A stretch of DNA of 64,000 nucleotides from JANYGA01 sp031420415 (lineage in GTDB: Bacteria > Vulcanimicrobiota > Vulcanimicrobiia > Vulcanimicrobiales > Vulcanimicrobiaceae). How positions within the stretch are numbered: the stretch's first letter is position 1; every line of letters begins with the position of its first letter. This document shows positions 54,846 to 63,795 of the stretch, in pieces. The stretch spans positions 67,861-131,860 of the forward strand of contig JANOMT010000025.1 of NCBI GenBank assembly GCA_031420415.1, given 5' to 3'. A program made the translations under genes and the position numbers. Under the pieces are notes generated by a model. That model made no database searches, was not told where the DNA came from, and saw only the letters and a list, made by a program, of their open reading frames with translations.

Positions 54846-55829
54846 TAAACCCTTGACGCTCGAGCGCATCGCCGCGCGCTCGGGCTCCGCTACCGTTGGA
54901 AGCGCGTGTTCGACCCGTGCGACGAGCGAGGCTGCAACCGCGTAGGGATCGGTCGTCCCGTCGACCGCCGCGCCCACGAGCGCTGCAATCTGTGCGTCGA
55001 CGCGGCGCTCGAGATCGCCCATCACGAGCGCGCGGACGCGGTGCGCGAAGGCGCCCTTGCGCTTGGCGACGAGATTGCCGCTCGCGCGCAGATAGGCGTC
55101 GTGGCGTTCGATCGCGGCCCAGAGTTCGGCCGTGCCGATGCCTTCGCGCGCGCGCGTCGCGACGAGTTCGGGTACCCAACCCGAAAAATTCAACATCTCC
55201 ATCATCCCACGAATCTCGCGCTGCAATTGCAGCGCCATCGGATGGTCGGCTTTGTTTACCACAAAAATATCCGCGACTTCGAGGATGCCCGCTTTGAGGA
55301 GTTGCACGGAATCGCCACTGCCGGGCTGCATCGCAACGAGCGTCGTATCGGCGAGTTCGGCGATCTCGATCTCGGATTGTCCGACGCCGACGGTCTCGAC
55401 GATCACGACGTCTTTGCCGAAGGCGTCCATGAAGGCGACCGCATCGCCCGTCGCGCCCGCGAGCCCGCCGAGATGGCCCCGACTGGCCATCGACCGGATG
55501 AAGACGTCGGCATCGGTGAAGTGCTCGGTGAGCCGGATGCGATCGCCCAAGATCGCACCGTGCGAGAACGGCGAGCTCGGATCGACCGAGACGACGCCGA
55601 CCGTCTTCCCCGCCGCGCGCACGATCGCGACCAGCGCCGAACATAGCGTCGATTTCCCGACGCCCGGCGGTCCCGTGAGCCCGATCGTCATCGCGTGCCC
55701 GGTCCGTGGAAAGAAGCGATGCATCAGCGCGGCGCCTTTGCCCGATTCCGCGCGCGAGATCGCGCGTGCGAGCCCGCGTGGGTTCCTCGCTTCAAATTGC
55801 GCGGCGATCTGTGCGTCGACATCGGTCAT
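54843..55829 (-). CDS. meaB: MeaB/ArgK-type GTPase, acyl-CoA mutase chaperone
   Basis: 328 residues from ATG 55829, overlapping the previous gene (ATGA). Walker A GPPGVGKST at 53-61, VVSVDPSSPFSHGAILGDRIRL, ETVGVGQSE and NKADHP are G3E-GTPase blocks specific to MeaB. It gates cobalamin loading and protects B12-dependent acyl-CoA mutases; here the partner is presumably the IcmAB-like mutase 13 kb away. Confidence 0.94.
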   Translation of the reverse strand: MTDVDAQIAAQFEARNPRGLARAISRAESGKGAALMHRFFPRTGHAMTIGLTGPPGVGKSTLCSALVAIVRAAGKTVGVVSVDPSSPFSHGAILGDRIRLTEHFTDADVFIRSMASRGHLGGLAGATGDAVAFMDAFGKDVVIVETVGVGQSEIEIAELADTTLVAMQPGSGDSVQLLKAGILEVADIFVVNKADHPMALQLQREIRGMMEMLNFSGWVPELVATRAREGIGTAELWAAIERHDAYLRASGNLVAKRKGAFAHRVRALVMGDLERRVDAQIAALVGAAVDGTTDPYAVAASLVARVEHALPTVAEPERAAMRSSVKGL

Positions 55830-56140
55830 GCGCGAGCCCGTTCGCGTATCGCCGTGACGATGCCGCGCGTGGCGAGCGCGGCGAAGATCGTCGGCAAGAG
55901 CGCGCAGACGAGGATCGTGAGCGAGAGCAATCCGATCCCACCGCGACCGAACGCGGCGATCGTCAGCGCCCAAAAGATCAACGCGCAGAGCACGTTGCCG
56001 AAGATCATGAAACCCAACCGTGCGATCTCGGAAACGACGGCCCACTCGCGCCGATTGGGCGCGCGTTCCGTCACGGAATCGACGTACTTGCGACGGTAAG
56101 CAAAATACTTATCGAGGAAATGATCGCGAAAGCCGGACAC
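55826..56140 (-). CDS. Small two-helix membrane protein upstream of meaB
   Basis: 104 residues from GTG 56140 (a longer frame to 56200 runs toward the divergent gene). A basic N-terminal part (FRDHFLDKYFAYRRKYV) is followed by two membrane helices at about 45-65 and 73-95 and an Arg-rich end. No family recognised. Co-translated with meaB. Confidence 0.6.
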   Translation of the reverse strand: MSGFRDHFLDKYFAYRRKYVDSVTERAPNRREWAVVSEIARLGFMIFGNVLCALIFWALTIAAFGRGGIGLLSLTILVCALLPTIFAALATRGIVTAIRERARA

Positions 56141-56210
56141 GTCGGTTGATCTTCGACACCATCTTCCGCCGCCCCGGGACAAATGCGCCGCCCTCGCCAA
56201 CTCTCTCTCA

Positions 56211-59200
56211 ATGAATCAGCCCGGATATCAGCGTTTCGCTACCGTGCACGGCGAGACGCTTGTTTTCGTCTGCGAAGACGATCTCTGGTCCGTCGCTCGT
56301 AGCGGCGGCGTCGCGCGGCGCCTAACGACGAGTTCCGGCGAGGTTACCCTCCCCCGCCTCTCCCCCGACGGCTCGCAGCTCGCCTTCGTCGCGCGCGAAG
56401 AAGGCAATCCCGAAGTCTACGTCATGCCCGCAGGAGGCGGCATCGCGAGGCGCATGACGTTCCTCGGCAGCGACGCATGTAGCGTCGTAGGTTGGTCGCC
56501 CGACGGCACCGAGGTTTTTTTCTGCTCGGATGCCGGTTCGCCGTTTGCGCGCGAGACGCACGCGTTCGCCGTCGCCATCTCCGGCGGCGCCGCACGACCG
56601 CTCCAACTCGGACACGCGACCGCCTTCGCGCGCCACGCGGACGGCCGCTTCGTGATCGGCCGCAATAACGCCGATCCCGCACGCTGGAAACGCTATCGGG
56701 GCGGCACGGCGGGCGACCTCTGGATCGATGCCGAGAACACGGGCCACTTTACGCGTCTCATCACCCTGCCGGGAAATCCCGTGTGGCCGATGTGGGTCGG
56801 CGATCGCGTCGCGTTCCTCTCCGATCACGAAGGCGTCGGCAACATCTATAGCGTGCGACCCGATGGCGGCGACCTGCGCCGTCACACGCACGAGACCGAA
56901 TACTTCGTCCGCTTTCCCTCGACGGACGGGACGACGATCGCCTACACGGTCGGCGCGACGATCGCGCTTCTCGATCCCGCGACCGATGCGATCGTGCGGC
57001 CCGCAATCGATACGCCGTCATCCGTGCCGCAACTGAGTCGCCGCTTCGTCGAGATCGACGACGGCCTCGAACACTTCGCCCCGAGCCCCGATGGCACGGC
57101 GCTCGCCCTCGTCTCGCGCGGCCGTCCCTTCACGATGGCACTCTGGGAAGATGCGGTCTCGTCACATGGCATCGGGAGCGCCGCGCGTTATCGCGCAGCC
57201 GAGTGGCTTCACGATGGCAAGCGCTTCGTCTGTGTGAGCGATGAAAACGGCGCCGAACGACTCGAGGTTCGCGATGCGGCGAGCGAGGGCGCACCGCTCT
57301 CCGTGGTCTCCGCCGATATCGGGCGTGTGGTGGAGCTCGCCGTTTCGCCCACCGCCGATGTCGTCGCGATCGCCAATCACCGACACGAACTCATCCTCGT
57401 CGATCTCGGAGATGGTCGCGCGCGCACGATCGATACGAGCCCCGCGTCGCAGATGCACGATCTCGCGTTTTCACCCGACGGACGTTGGCTCGCGTATTCG
57501 TGCGCCGTCGCACCGGATACGGCGGCCGTGGCGAATCCCGATACGGCGATCTTACGTATCGCAAAAGTGAAATCCGGCGCGGTGCACGACGTGACGCCGC
57601 TCATGCGCGTCGATCGCGCGCCCGCATGGGATCCCGAAGGCAAGTATCTCTATTTCATCTCGACGCGCGACTTCAATCCGGTCTACGACGCGTTGCAATT
57701 CGACTTGAGTTTTCCGCAGGCATCGCGACCGTTTCTCGTGACGCTTCGTGCCGACGTCCCCAGTCCGTTCGTTCCCAAGCCATCGCCCGTGCACAAAGAT
57801 CGCAAAGAAGATGACGACGGCGGCGACGATCGCAAGAAAGACGGTAAACCGCCGAGGATCGAGATCGATTTCGACGGTATCGCGGGTCGGATTCTCGGCT
57901 TCCCCGTCGACGAGGGAAAATACGAAGATCTCGTCGCCGCGCGCGGCCGCGTACTCTTCACGCAATTTCCGCTTCGCGGCATCAAACCCGAGGGCGCGTC
58001 GTGGAACGACGACGACGAGATGGGCACGTTGCTCGCATACGACTTCGACCAGCAACGCGTCGCGACGCTCGCGACCGAGGTCGGCGATATGCGTCTGGCC
58101 GCCGACCATCGCACGCTCGTGTACACGTCGCGCGAGCGCGTACGCGCGATCGACGCGCTCGGCGATCTTCCTGAGGACGGCCAAGACGATGTGAAGCCCG
58201 GGAACGAAACGACCCGCCGCACCGGCTGGCTCGATCTTTCGCGCGCGAGCGTGCTCGTCGAGCCCCTCCTGGAATGGACGCAGATGTACCACGAGGCGTG
58301 GCGCATGCAGCGCGAACAGTTTTGGGACGTCGCGATGTCGGGCATCGATTGGGATCTCGTGCGCGCACGTTACGCGAAGCTCGTGCCGCTCGCGCGAACG
58401 CGGACCGATCTCTCCGATATTCTCTGGGAGATGCTCGGCGAACTCGGCACGTCGCACGCCTACGAGATCGGCGGCGATCATCGGCATCCCAATCAATATC
58501 GTCGCGGCTTTCTCGGCGCCGATTTCGCTTTCGATGAAGGCGCGAACGGTTACCGGATCGAGAAGATCTATCGCGGCGATTCGTGGAATCGCGACATCGA
58601 TTCACCCCTCGCCGAGCCCGGGCTCGCGATCGTGGAAGGCGATACGATCGTTGCGATCGGCGGTCGACCCCTCGATCGCAACATCACACCCGACGAGTTG
58701 CTCGTCAACACCGCCGATCGCGACGTCGCACTCACGATCGTGCCGAAGAAAGGCGAGCGGCGCCGCGTCGTCGTGCACGCGCTGCGCGACGAACGCATGC
58801 TGCGCTACCGCGCGTGGGTCGATGCGAATCGCGCATTCGTTCACAAGCAAACCGAAGGTCGCGTCGGTTACCTCCATATCCCCGACATGGGCCCGTGGGG
58901 CTTCTCCGAATTTCATCGCGGTTATCTCTCGGAGTTCAATCGCGATGGGCTCGTCGTCGACGTCCGCTACAACCGCGGCGGCCACGTCTCGCCGTTGCTC
59001 ATCGAAAAGCTCGCGCGCAAACGCGTCGGGTACGACGTCTCGCGCTACGGGCCGCCGATGCCCTATCCACCGGAAAGCGTCGGCGGACCGATCGTCGCGC
59101 TCACGAATCAATTCGCGGGTAGCGATGGGGATATTTTCAGTCATGTCTTCAAAATGTACGGACTCGGGCCGCTCGTTGGCAAGCGCACGTGGGGCGGCGT

Positions 59201-59483
59201 CGTCGGTATCAACCCGTACCACCGGCTCGTCGACGGCACGATCACGACGCAACCCGAGTTTTCGTTCTGGTTTACCGATGTGGGCTGGAAGGTCGAAAAC
59301 TACGGCACCGATCCCGATTACGATATCGATATCGCGCCACACGACGATCGCGCGGGTTTCGATCCGCAAATGGCCAAGGCGCTCGAACTCCTCGCGACGT
59401 TGCGCGCGTCCATGAACGGAAAGCCCCGTTTCGATCCGCGACCACATCTGGCACTTCCGACCGAGCTCGCTTCCGCGACGTGA
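56211..59483 (+). CDS. Tricorn-type protease (S41 family)
   Basis: 1090 residues without signal peptide. Two beta-propeller regions with WD/PD40-like repeats (LSPDGSQLAFV, FSPDGRWLAYS), an acidic linker near 525-545, a C1 domain, a PDZ domain and the catalytic domain. Likely active-site residues: His in GTSHAYE, nucleophile Ser in NQFAGSDGDIF, Glu in VENYGTDPD. Cytosolic tricorn complexes trim peptides made by other proteases. Its stop overlaps the next start (GTGA). Confidence 0.94.
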   Translation: MNQPGYQRFATVHGETLVFVCEDDLWSVARSGGVARRLTTSSGEVTLPRLSPDGSQLAFVAREEGNPEVYVMPAGGGIARRMTFLGSDACSVVGWSPDGTEVFFCSDAGSPFARETHAFAVAISGGAARPLQLGHATAFARHADGRFVIGRNNADPARWKRYRGGTAGDLWIDAENTGHFTRLITLPGNPVWPMWVGDRVAFLSDHEGVGNIYSVRPDGGDLRRHTHETEYFVRFPSTDGTTIAYTVGATIALLDPATDAIVRPAIDTPSSVPQLSRRFVEIDDGLEHFAPSPDGTALALVSRGRPFTMALWEDAVSSHGIGSAARYRAAEWLHDGKRFVCVSDENGAERLEVRDAASEGAPLSVVSADIGRVVELAVSPTADVVAIANHRHELILVDLGDGRARTIDTSPASQMHDLAFSPDGRWLAYSCAVAPDTAAVANPDTAILRIAKVKSGAVHDVTPLMRVDRAPAWDPEGKYLYFISTRDFNPVYDALQFDLSFPQASRPFLVTLRADVPSPFVPKPSPVHKDRKEDDDGGDDRKKDGKPPRIEIDFDGIAGRILGFPVDEGKYEDLVAARGRVLFTQFPLRGIKPEGASWNDDDEMGTLLAYDFDQQRVATLATEVGDMRLAADHRTLVYTSRERVRAIDALGDLPEDGQDDVKPGNETTRRTGWLDLSRASVLVEPLLEWTQMYHEAWRMQREQFWDVAMSGIDWDLVRARYAKLVPLARTRTDLSDILWEMLGELGTSHAYEIGGDHRHPNQYRRGFLGADFAFDEGANGYRIEKIYRGDSWNRDIDSPLAEPGLAIVEGDTIVAIGGRPLDRNITPDELLVNTADRDVALTIVPKKGERRRVVVHALRDERMLRYRAWVDANRAFVHKQTEGRVGYLHIPDMGPWGFSEFHRGYLSEFNRDGLVVDVRYNRGGHVSPLLIEKLARKRVGYDVSRYGPPMPYPPESVGGPIVALTNQFAGSDGDIFSHVFKMYGLGPLVGKRTWGGVVGINPYHRLVDGTITTQPEFSFWFTDVGWKVENYGTDPDYDIDIAPHDDRAGFDPQMAKALELLATLRASMNGKPRFDPRPHLALPTELASAT

Positions 59484-61018
59484 GGTTCGCGATTGCGACC
59501 GCGGCGTGCGTCCTCGCCGCCGCGATGTCGCGCACCGCGGCCTCCGCGCAAGAGGTCCCGACGCCGGACGACCTGCTCGCGCGTTCGCGCGTTGCGACCG
59601 GCTTCGATCGCAAGCCCGAGAACGAGCGCGAAGTTTGGCAAATACGCGTCGCCGGCCTCGATGGAACGCTCGATACGTTGCGCCACGGAACCGACGTTGC
59701 GAGTTCGACGGCACTCGGCCCCTTCCGCACCGCGCACGGTACGTCGCACGGCGTCCATTGGCGCCAAAACGAAAACGGCGAGACGATTCTCGATCGCCCC
59801 GAACCCTCGCAGACCGAACGCATCGCGACGCAGAGCGTCGCCCGTACGCGCGAACCATTGGATGCGTGGGTCGTCACTACAGCGTACACGAGCGGTCACG
59901 TCACGCACTCATTCTACGACGCGCGCACGAGTTATCTCGTACGCAACGAACGCACGATCGCCGGCCGCACGACGCACACGACGTATGACGATTTCCGTTC
60001 CGATCCGCGCGGTCACGTCCGGCCGTGGCATTATTACGGTGGTGATGAACGCGCCGAAAACGCTTACGATTATCGACTCGTGCGGGACGACGTTTCAAGC
60101 GACGTCGGCGATGCCGCGCTCGATGTTCCGCGCGACCGTCGCACGCTCGTCGAGTTCCCGGTGGGCGTTGAGTCCGTTCGTCTTCCGGCACGGATTCAAA
60201 ATAATCGCATTTATATCCGCCTCGCCATCATGGGGCGCGGACTCGATTTTCTCCTCGACACGGGTGCCGCTGCGCTCACGCTCGACCAATCGGTCGTGCG
60301 CGATCTCGGGCTCGTCGTTCACGGCCGCGCCTCGCAGACGGTCGCGGGCTCGTTCGTCACGGGCCGAGTCATCGTTCCGACCGTCGCCATCGGGCCGCTG
60401 GCGATGCACGATGTCGTTTTTCGAACGGTCCCGCTCGCGTCGAACGAAGCCCACGGAACGCGCGTCGTCGGACTCCTCGGTTTCGATTTTCTCGCGTCCT
60501 GCGGAATAAAGATCGATTACGCGCATGGGACGGTCGATGCCGAACGACCCGGGGTGTTCGTTCCGCCTGCAGCCACGATACCGCTCAACGTTCGGCTCAA
60601 TTCGGGAACGCCCGTCGTACGCGCGACGATCGGCGAAGCGACGGGTGACGATTTCATTCTCGATACGGGCGCGGCGTTTTCGTACGTTCTTTTCCAACGA
60701 TTCGCGCGCGCGCATCCCGATGCGACGTCGGTTTCGGGCGACGGTCGCGTCCGCTATGGAAGCGGCGTCGGCGGATCGCTCTCGTTTCGTTCGGTTGCCG
60801 CCAAACGTGTCGAGCTCGGCACGTGGACCTTCGGCGACGCAATCGGCGTCGAAGCGCTCTCGCCAAACGCCCTGGGATTCGATAACGAAGATGGGCTCAT
60901 CGGTGCAGATATCCTCAAGCTCTTTACCGTCTTTCTCGATTACGCGACGCGACACGTCTACCTCACGCCCAACGGCCGCATGCAGATGGTGGAAGCGACG
61001 AGCATCGGCAGGCGCTAG
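59480..61018 (+). CDS. Secreted protein with two retropepsin-like aspartic protease domains
   Basis: 512 residues from GTG 59480, inside the tricorn stop. Signal peptide ending near ASAQ. An N-terminal region of about 210 residues without recognised family is followed by two aspartyl-protease-like domains: LLDTGAAALTLD with Asp260 and FILDTGAAFSYV with Asp395, each with a hydrophobic-hydrophobic-Gly turn (VGLLGFDFL, DGLIGADIL). Retropepsins act as dimers with one DTG each, so a single chain with two could be an internal dimer. Coupling to a cytosolic tricorn protease is unexpected, as this protein is exported. Confidence 0.85.
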   Translation: MRFAIATAACVLAAAMSRTAASAQEVPTPDDLLARSRVATGFDRKPENEREVWQIRVAGLDGTLDTLRHGTDVASSTALGPFRTAHGTSHGVHWRQNENGETILDRPEPSQTERIATQSVARTREPLDAWVVTTAYTSGHVTHSFYDARTSYLVRNERTIAGRTTHTTYDDFRSDPRGHVRPWHYYGGDERAENAYDYRLVRDDVSSDVGDAALDVPRDRRTLVEFPVGVESVRLPARIQNNRIYIRLAIMGRGLDFLLDTGAAALTLDQSVVRDLGLVVHGRASQTVAGSFVTGRVIVPTVAIGPLAMHDVVFRTVPLASNEAHGTRVVGLLGFDFLASCGIKIDYAHGTVDAERPGVFVPPAATIPLNVRLNSGTPVVRATIGEATGDDFILDTGAAFSYVLFQRFARAHPDATSVSGDGRVRYGSGVGGSLSFRSVAAKRVELGTWTFGDAIGVEALSPNALGFDNEDGLIGADILKLFTVFLDYATRHVYLTPNGRMQMVEATSIGRR

Positions 61019-61087
61019 GGGTTACCGGTCGCGCTGAAACGACAGGTCAGCAAAATGTCACCCTCTAGGTGCTTCAGCGACGCCGCA

Positions 61088-61117
61088 TTGACGATGCGCT
61101 ACCCTTCCTGGTACCAT
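61088..61117 (+). promoter_or_regulatory. Probable infC operon promoter
   Basis: TTGACG (61088-61093) and TACCAT (61112-61117) with 18 bases between. Transcription from about 61124 would make a leader of about 155 bases. Confidence 0.45.
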
Positions 61118-61137
61118 GCAATAGCCGAAGCAGGGGC

Positions 61138-61187
61138 GACTGGATCGAACCAGTCGACACCTCACCGGATGCCCTCGGGCTATCCGG
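61138..61187 (+). promoter_or_regulatory. Structured leader of infC-rpmI-rplT
   Basis: Two perfect hairpins: GACTGG / CCAGTC with loop ATCGAA (61138-61155), and CCGGAT-GCCC / GGGC-t-ATCCGG (61165-61187). They precede an intrinsic terminator. In other bacteria this operon is controlled by ribosomal protein L20 binding the leader; these stems are candidates for such a site. Confidence 0.55.
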
Positions 61188-61226
61188 TCGCACAGATTCC
61201 GAGCCGACGGTAGGTTCGGGCCTTTT

Positions 61227-61258
61227 GTGGGATGCTATGGGCATCGCCACTTTTTTTT
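61227..61258 (+). terminator. Attenuator terminator in front of infC
   Basis: GTGG-GATGC, loop TATGG, GCATC-g-CCAC, then eight T, ending 22 bases before the infC start. As it stands between promoter and gene, it must be read through in a regulated way. Confidence 0.8.
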
Positions 61259-61279
61259 ACCCTCGTAGGAGAGCTTCAC

Positions 61280-62062
61280 ATAGCACGACCGCTGCGTATT
61301 AACGATCAGATCCGCATCCGCCAAGTCCGCGTCATCGATGATGAAGGCGAGCAGCTTGGGGTGATGCCGACGGAAAACGCACTCGCGCTCGCCCGCCAGA
61401 AAGGCCTCGATCTCATCGAGGTCTCACCGACGGCCGTCCCGCCCGTGTGCCGGATCAGCGATTACGGACGCCTCAAGTACGAGCAATCGAAGAAAGACAA
61501 AGACGCCCGGAAGAAACAAAAGAATTGGGAGCTCAAAGAAGTGAAGCTCCGACCCAAGATCGAGACGCACGATTACGAGACGAAGGCCCGCATGGCCGAA
61601 CGCCTCCTCCTCGATGGCGGAAAAGTCAAAGTCACGATCATGTTCCGCGGCCGTGAGATCACCTACACGAGCTTCGGCAAGCGCCTCCTCGATCGTATGG
61701 CCGTCGACATGACACCGATCGCGATCGTCGAGCGCGATGCGAAGCTCGAGGGCAAGAACATGTTCATGATCCTCGCGCCCCGCCCCGTGCCCAGCGGCCC
61801 GCCGAAATACACCAATCTCCACCTCGACGACGCAGCCGCCACCATCGCTGCCAATGCCGCCCTCGATGCCAAACACGGCCTCGATGCGGAGCACGATGAT
61901 GACGATGATGCCGAGGCCGATCACACCGCACACGAAATCCCGGCCGAGCCGGTCGCCGAGGATCACGCGTCCACGACGAACGAGCCCGCCCCCGCCCCGC
62001 AGGCGGCCACGCCGCCCGACCCAGAGCTTCGTGAACCCGAAGGAGTCGCCTCAAATGCCTAA
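61280..62062 (+). CDS. infC: Translation initiation factor IF-3 with acidic C-terminal tail, AUA start
   Basis: 260 residues from ATA 61280, eight bases after GGAG. The IF-3 N-terminus ARPLRINDQIRIRQVRV begins right there; the in-frame ATG at 61232 lies within the terminator and adds unrelated residues. Rare start codons are usual for infC because IF-3 rejects them and so controls itself. N-domain with LGVMPTENAL and PPVCRISDYGRLKYE, C-domain with RPKIETHDYETK. From about residue 180 an extra 80-residue Asp/Glu/Ala/Pro-rich tail follows. Confidence 0.95.
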   Translation: MARPLRINDQIRIRQVRVIDDEGEQLGVMPTENALALARQKGLDLIEVSPTAVPPVCRISDYGRLKYEQSKKDKDARKKQKNWELKEVKLRPKIETHDYETKARMAERLLLDGGKVKVTIMFRGREITYTSFGKRLLDRMAVDMTPIAIVERDAKLEGKNMFMILAPRPVPSGPPKYTNLHLDDAAATIAANAALDAKHGLDAEHDDDDDAEADHTAHEIPAEPVAEDHASTTNEPAPAPQAATPPDPELREPEGVASNA

Positions 62063-62261
62063 GATCAAGACGCACCGCGGCACCGCCAAACGTGTGAAGG
62101 TCAGCTCGACCGGCAAGGTCAGCCACCGTCATCAGTTCAGCGGTTGCGGTCACATCCTGAGCAAGAAGACGCGTAAGCGCAAGCGGAATTTCCGCAAAGA
62201 CCAGCCCGTGTTCGCTGGAGATCTCAAGCGTTTCGCGCCGCAGATCCCGTATCTGCTGTAG
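62055..62261 (+). CDS. rpmI: Ribosomal protein bL35
   Basis: 68 residues. PKIKTHRGTAKRVKVSSTGK and HILSKKTRKRKRNFRK are L35 blocks. Starts inside the infC end (8-base overlap). Confidence 0.97.
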   Translation: MPKIKTHRGTAKRVKVSSTGKVSHRHQFSGCGHILSKKTRKRKRNFRKDQPVFAGDLKRFAPQIPYLL

Positions 62262-62275
62262 GAGTCGTATAGTCA

Positions 62276-62662
62276 ATGGCACGCATCAAACGAGGCATCC
62301 AAAAGGCCAAACATCGCCGCAAGGTGATGAAGCTCGTCAAGGGCTTCCGCGCGGCACGGAGCCGCAACTACCGCGTTGCAAACGAAGCGCTGCTCCACTC
62401 GCTGAGCTACGCGTTCCGCGACCGTCGCGTGCGCAAGCGCGACTTCCGCTCCCTCTGGATCAGCCGCATCAACGCGGCCGCCCGACGCGAGGGACTGTCG
62501 TACTCGCGTCTCATTAACGGTCTCAAGCTCGGCGGCGTGATGCTCAATCGCAAGGCCCTGGCCGAACTCGCCGTAAGCGACCGCGCCGCCTTCGACGCGC
62601 TGCTTAAAATGGCGAAGGCCCAGCTCGACGCCCATCACGCAGCGACCTCGGTCGCCTCGTAA
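62276..62662 (+). CDS. rplT: Ribosomal protein bL20
   Basis: 128 residues. ARIKRGIQKAKHRRKVMKL, YAFRDRRVRKRDFRSLW, RINAAARREGLSYS and GLKLGGVMLNRKALAELA are diagnostic. Possible autoregulator of the operon through the leader. The next 177 bases (62663-62839) hold no gene I trust; an ATG at 62717 opens an Arg-rich extension of the desaturase frame. Confidence 0.97.
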   Translation: MARIKRGIQKAKHRRKVMKLVKGFRAARSRNYRVANEALLHSLSYAFRDRRVRKRDFRSLWISRINAAARREGLSYSRLINGLKLGGVMLNRKALAELAVSDRAAFDALLKMAKAQLDAHHAATSVAS

Positions 62663-62839
62663 GGCCCGCGACGCTTCGGCCGAAAAACCGAGGCTGACAC
62701 CCACGAAGAATTTCGCATGTTCCGTCGAGCACGAGACTTTTTCCGGCGTCCGACGTTCAAAGCATGGACCAGTACGTGGAACGTGAGACTATCGTGCCGA
62801 TACTTGGTTCGTAAGCATACCATCCGAAGGGACCGCACG

Positions 62840-63727
62840 TTGGCTTCTCCCGCCCGAGACCTTCTCGCTCAAAAACGCGTCGTTAAACGCGATTATCCGG
62901 TCGGCATCGCGCTTCTGATCATCCATATCGGCGCGCTCGGTGTCTTTCTTCCGCAGTTCTTTTCATGGACCGCTGTGGCCGTCGGTGTCGGCCTTTACAT
63001 CATGACGGGCATGGGCATTACGCTCGCGTACCATCGTTTGCTGACGCATCGCAGCCTCACCGTTCCGAAGCCCCTCGAGTACGCGCTCGCCATCGTCGGC
63101 GTCCTCGCGCTCCAGGGTGGCCCGATCGAGTGGGTCGCGCAACATCGCGCGCATCACGCCCACACCGATGCCCCCGGCGACCCGCACGATTCTAACAAGG
63201 GCATGCCGTGGTCCCATTGGGAATGGCTCTTTCGCACGAATGAAGCTCGCGTCGCGCCCGAAGCGCGTCCGCGCTGGGCAGCCGATCTCTACAAAGACCC
63301 GGTGTACCGCTTCATCGAGAAGTACAACGTCGTTTTTCAGTTCGTGCTCGCCGTAATTCTCTTCGCCATCGGCGGCATGCCGTTCGTCATCTGGGGCGTC
63401 TTCGCGCGGCTCGTCTTCACGTACCACTGCACGTGGCTCGTGAACAGCGCCTCGCACGAGGTTGGTTATCAAACCTTCAAAACCGGCGATCGCTCGACCA
63501 ACAACTGGTGGGTTGCGGTTCTCACGTTTGGCGAAGGCTGGCACAACAATCATCACGCATTCCCGTTCTCGGCGAAGCATGGTATGCGTTGGTTCGAGTT
63601 CGATCCCACGTACTGGACCATCAGAACGATGACGTGGCTCAAACTAGCTAAGAACGTTAAGATCCCATCGGCTGAAATGATCGACCGACTCTCCCTCAAA
63701 AAGACGACGGAGCGCGTCGGAACCTAG
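62840..63727 (+). CDS. Membrane fatty-acid (acyl-CoA) desaturase, delta-9 type
   Basis: 295 residues from TTG 62840, eight bases after AAGGGA. An ATG at 62717 would add 41 Arg-rich residues without homology. The three His boxes of di-iron desaturases: HRLLTH at 65-70, HRAHH at 102-106, and HNNHH with GEGW before it, near residue 236. Four membrane helices in two pairs. Introduces a double bond into acyl chains with oxygen, so the organism is aerobic at least in part. Confidence 0.93.
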   Translation: MASPARDLLAQKRVVKRDYPVGIALLIIHIGALGVFLPQFFSWTAVAVGVGLYIMTGMGITLAYHRLLTHRSLTVPKPLEYALAIVGVLALQGGPIEWVAQHRAHHAHTDAPGDPHDSNKGMPWSHWEWLFRTNEARVAPEARPRWAADLYKDPVYRFIEKYNVVFQFVLAVILFAIGGMPFVIWGVFARLVFTYHCTWLVNSASHEVGYQTFKTGDRSTNNWWVAVLTFGEGWHNNHHAFPFSAKHGMRWFEFDPTYWTIRTMTWLKLAKNVKIPSAEMIDRLSLKKTTERVGT

Positions 63728-63748
63728 TCCCACCGCCCCAATAGCGAA

Positions 63749-63781
63749 GAACGAGGCTGTCGAACGACGCCTCGTTTTTTT
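63749..63781 (+). terminator. Rho-independent terminator
   Basis: AACGAGGC-t-GTCG / CGAC-GCCTCGTT with a 2-base loop and a run of seven T. Terminates the desaturase gene. Confidence 0.9.
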
Positions 63782-63795
63782 ATTCTGCCTCGGTG

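Noticed and set aside
61125..61205. A tRNA or tmRNA-like segment in the infC leader (GGGGCGACTGGATCGAAC; TTCGAT on the other strand)
   Set aside because: The stems do not fit a T-arm (6-base loop, mismatch in the fifth pair), no acceptor stem or CCA is present, and there is no room for tmRNA.
62717..62839. ATG 62717 as the start of the desaturase
   Set aside because: It adds 41 Arg-rich residues unlike any desaturase; TTG 62840 has the better Shine-Dalgarno and family-like N-terminus.
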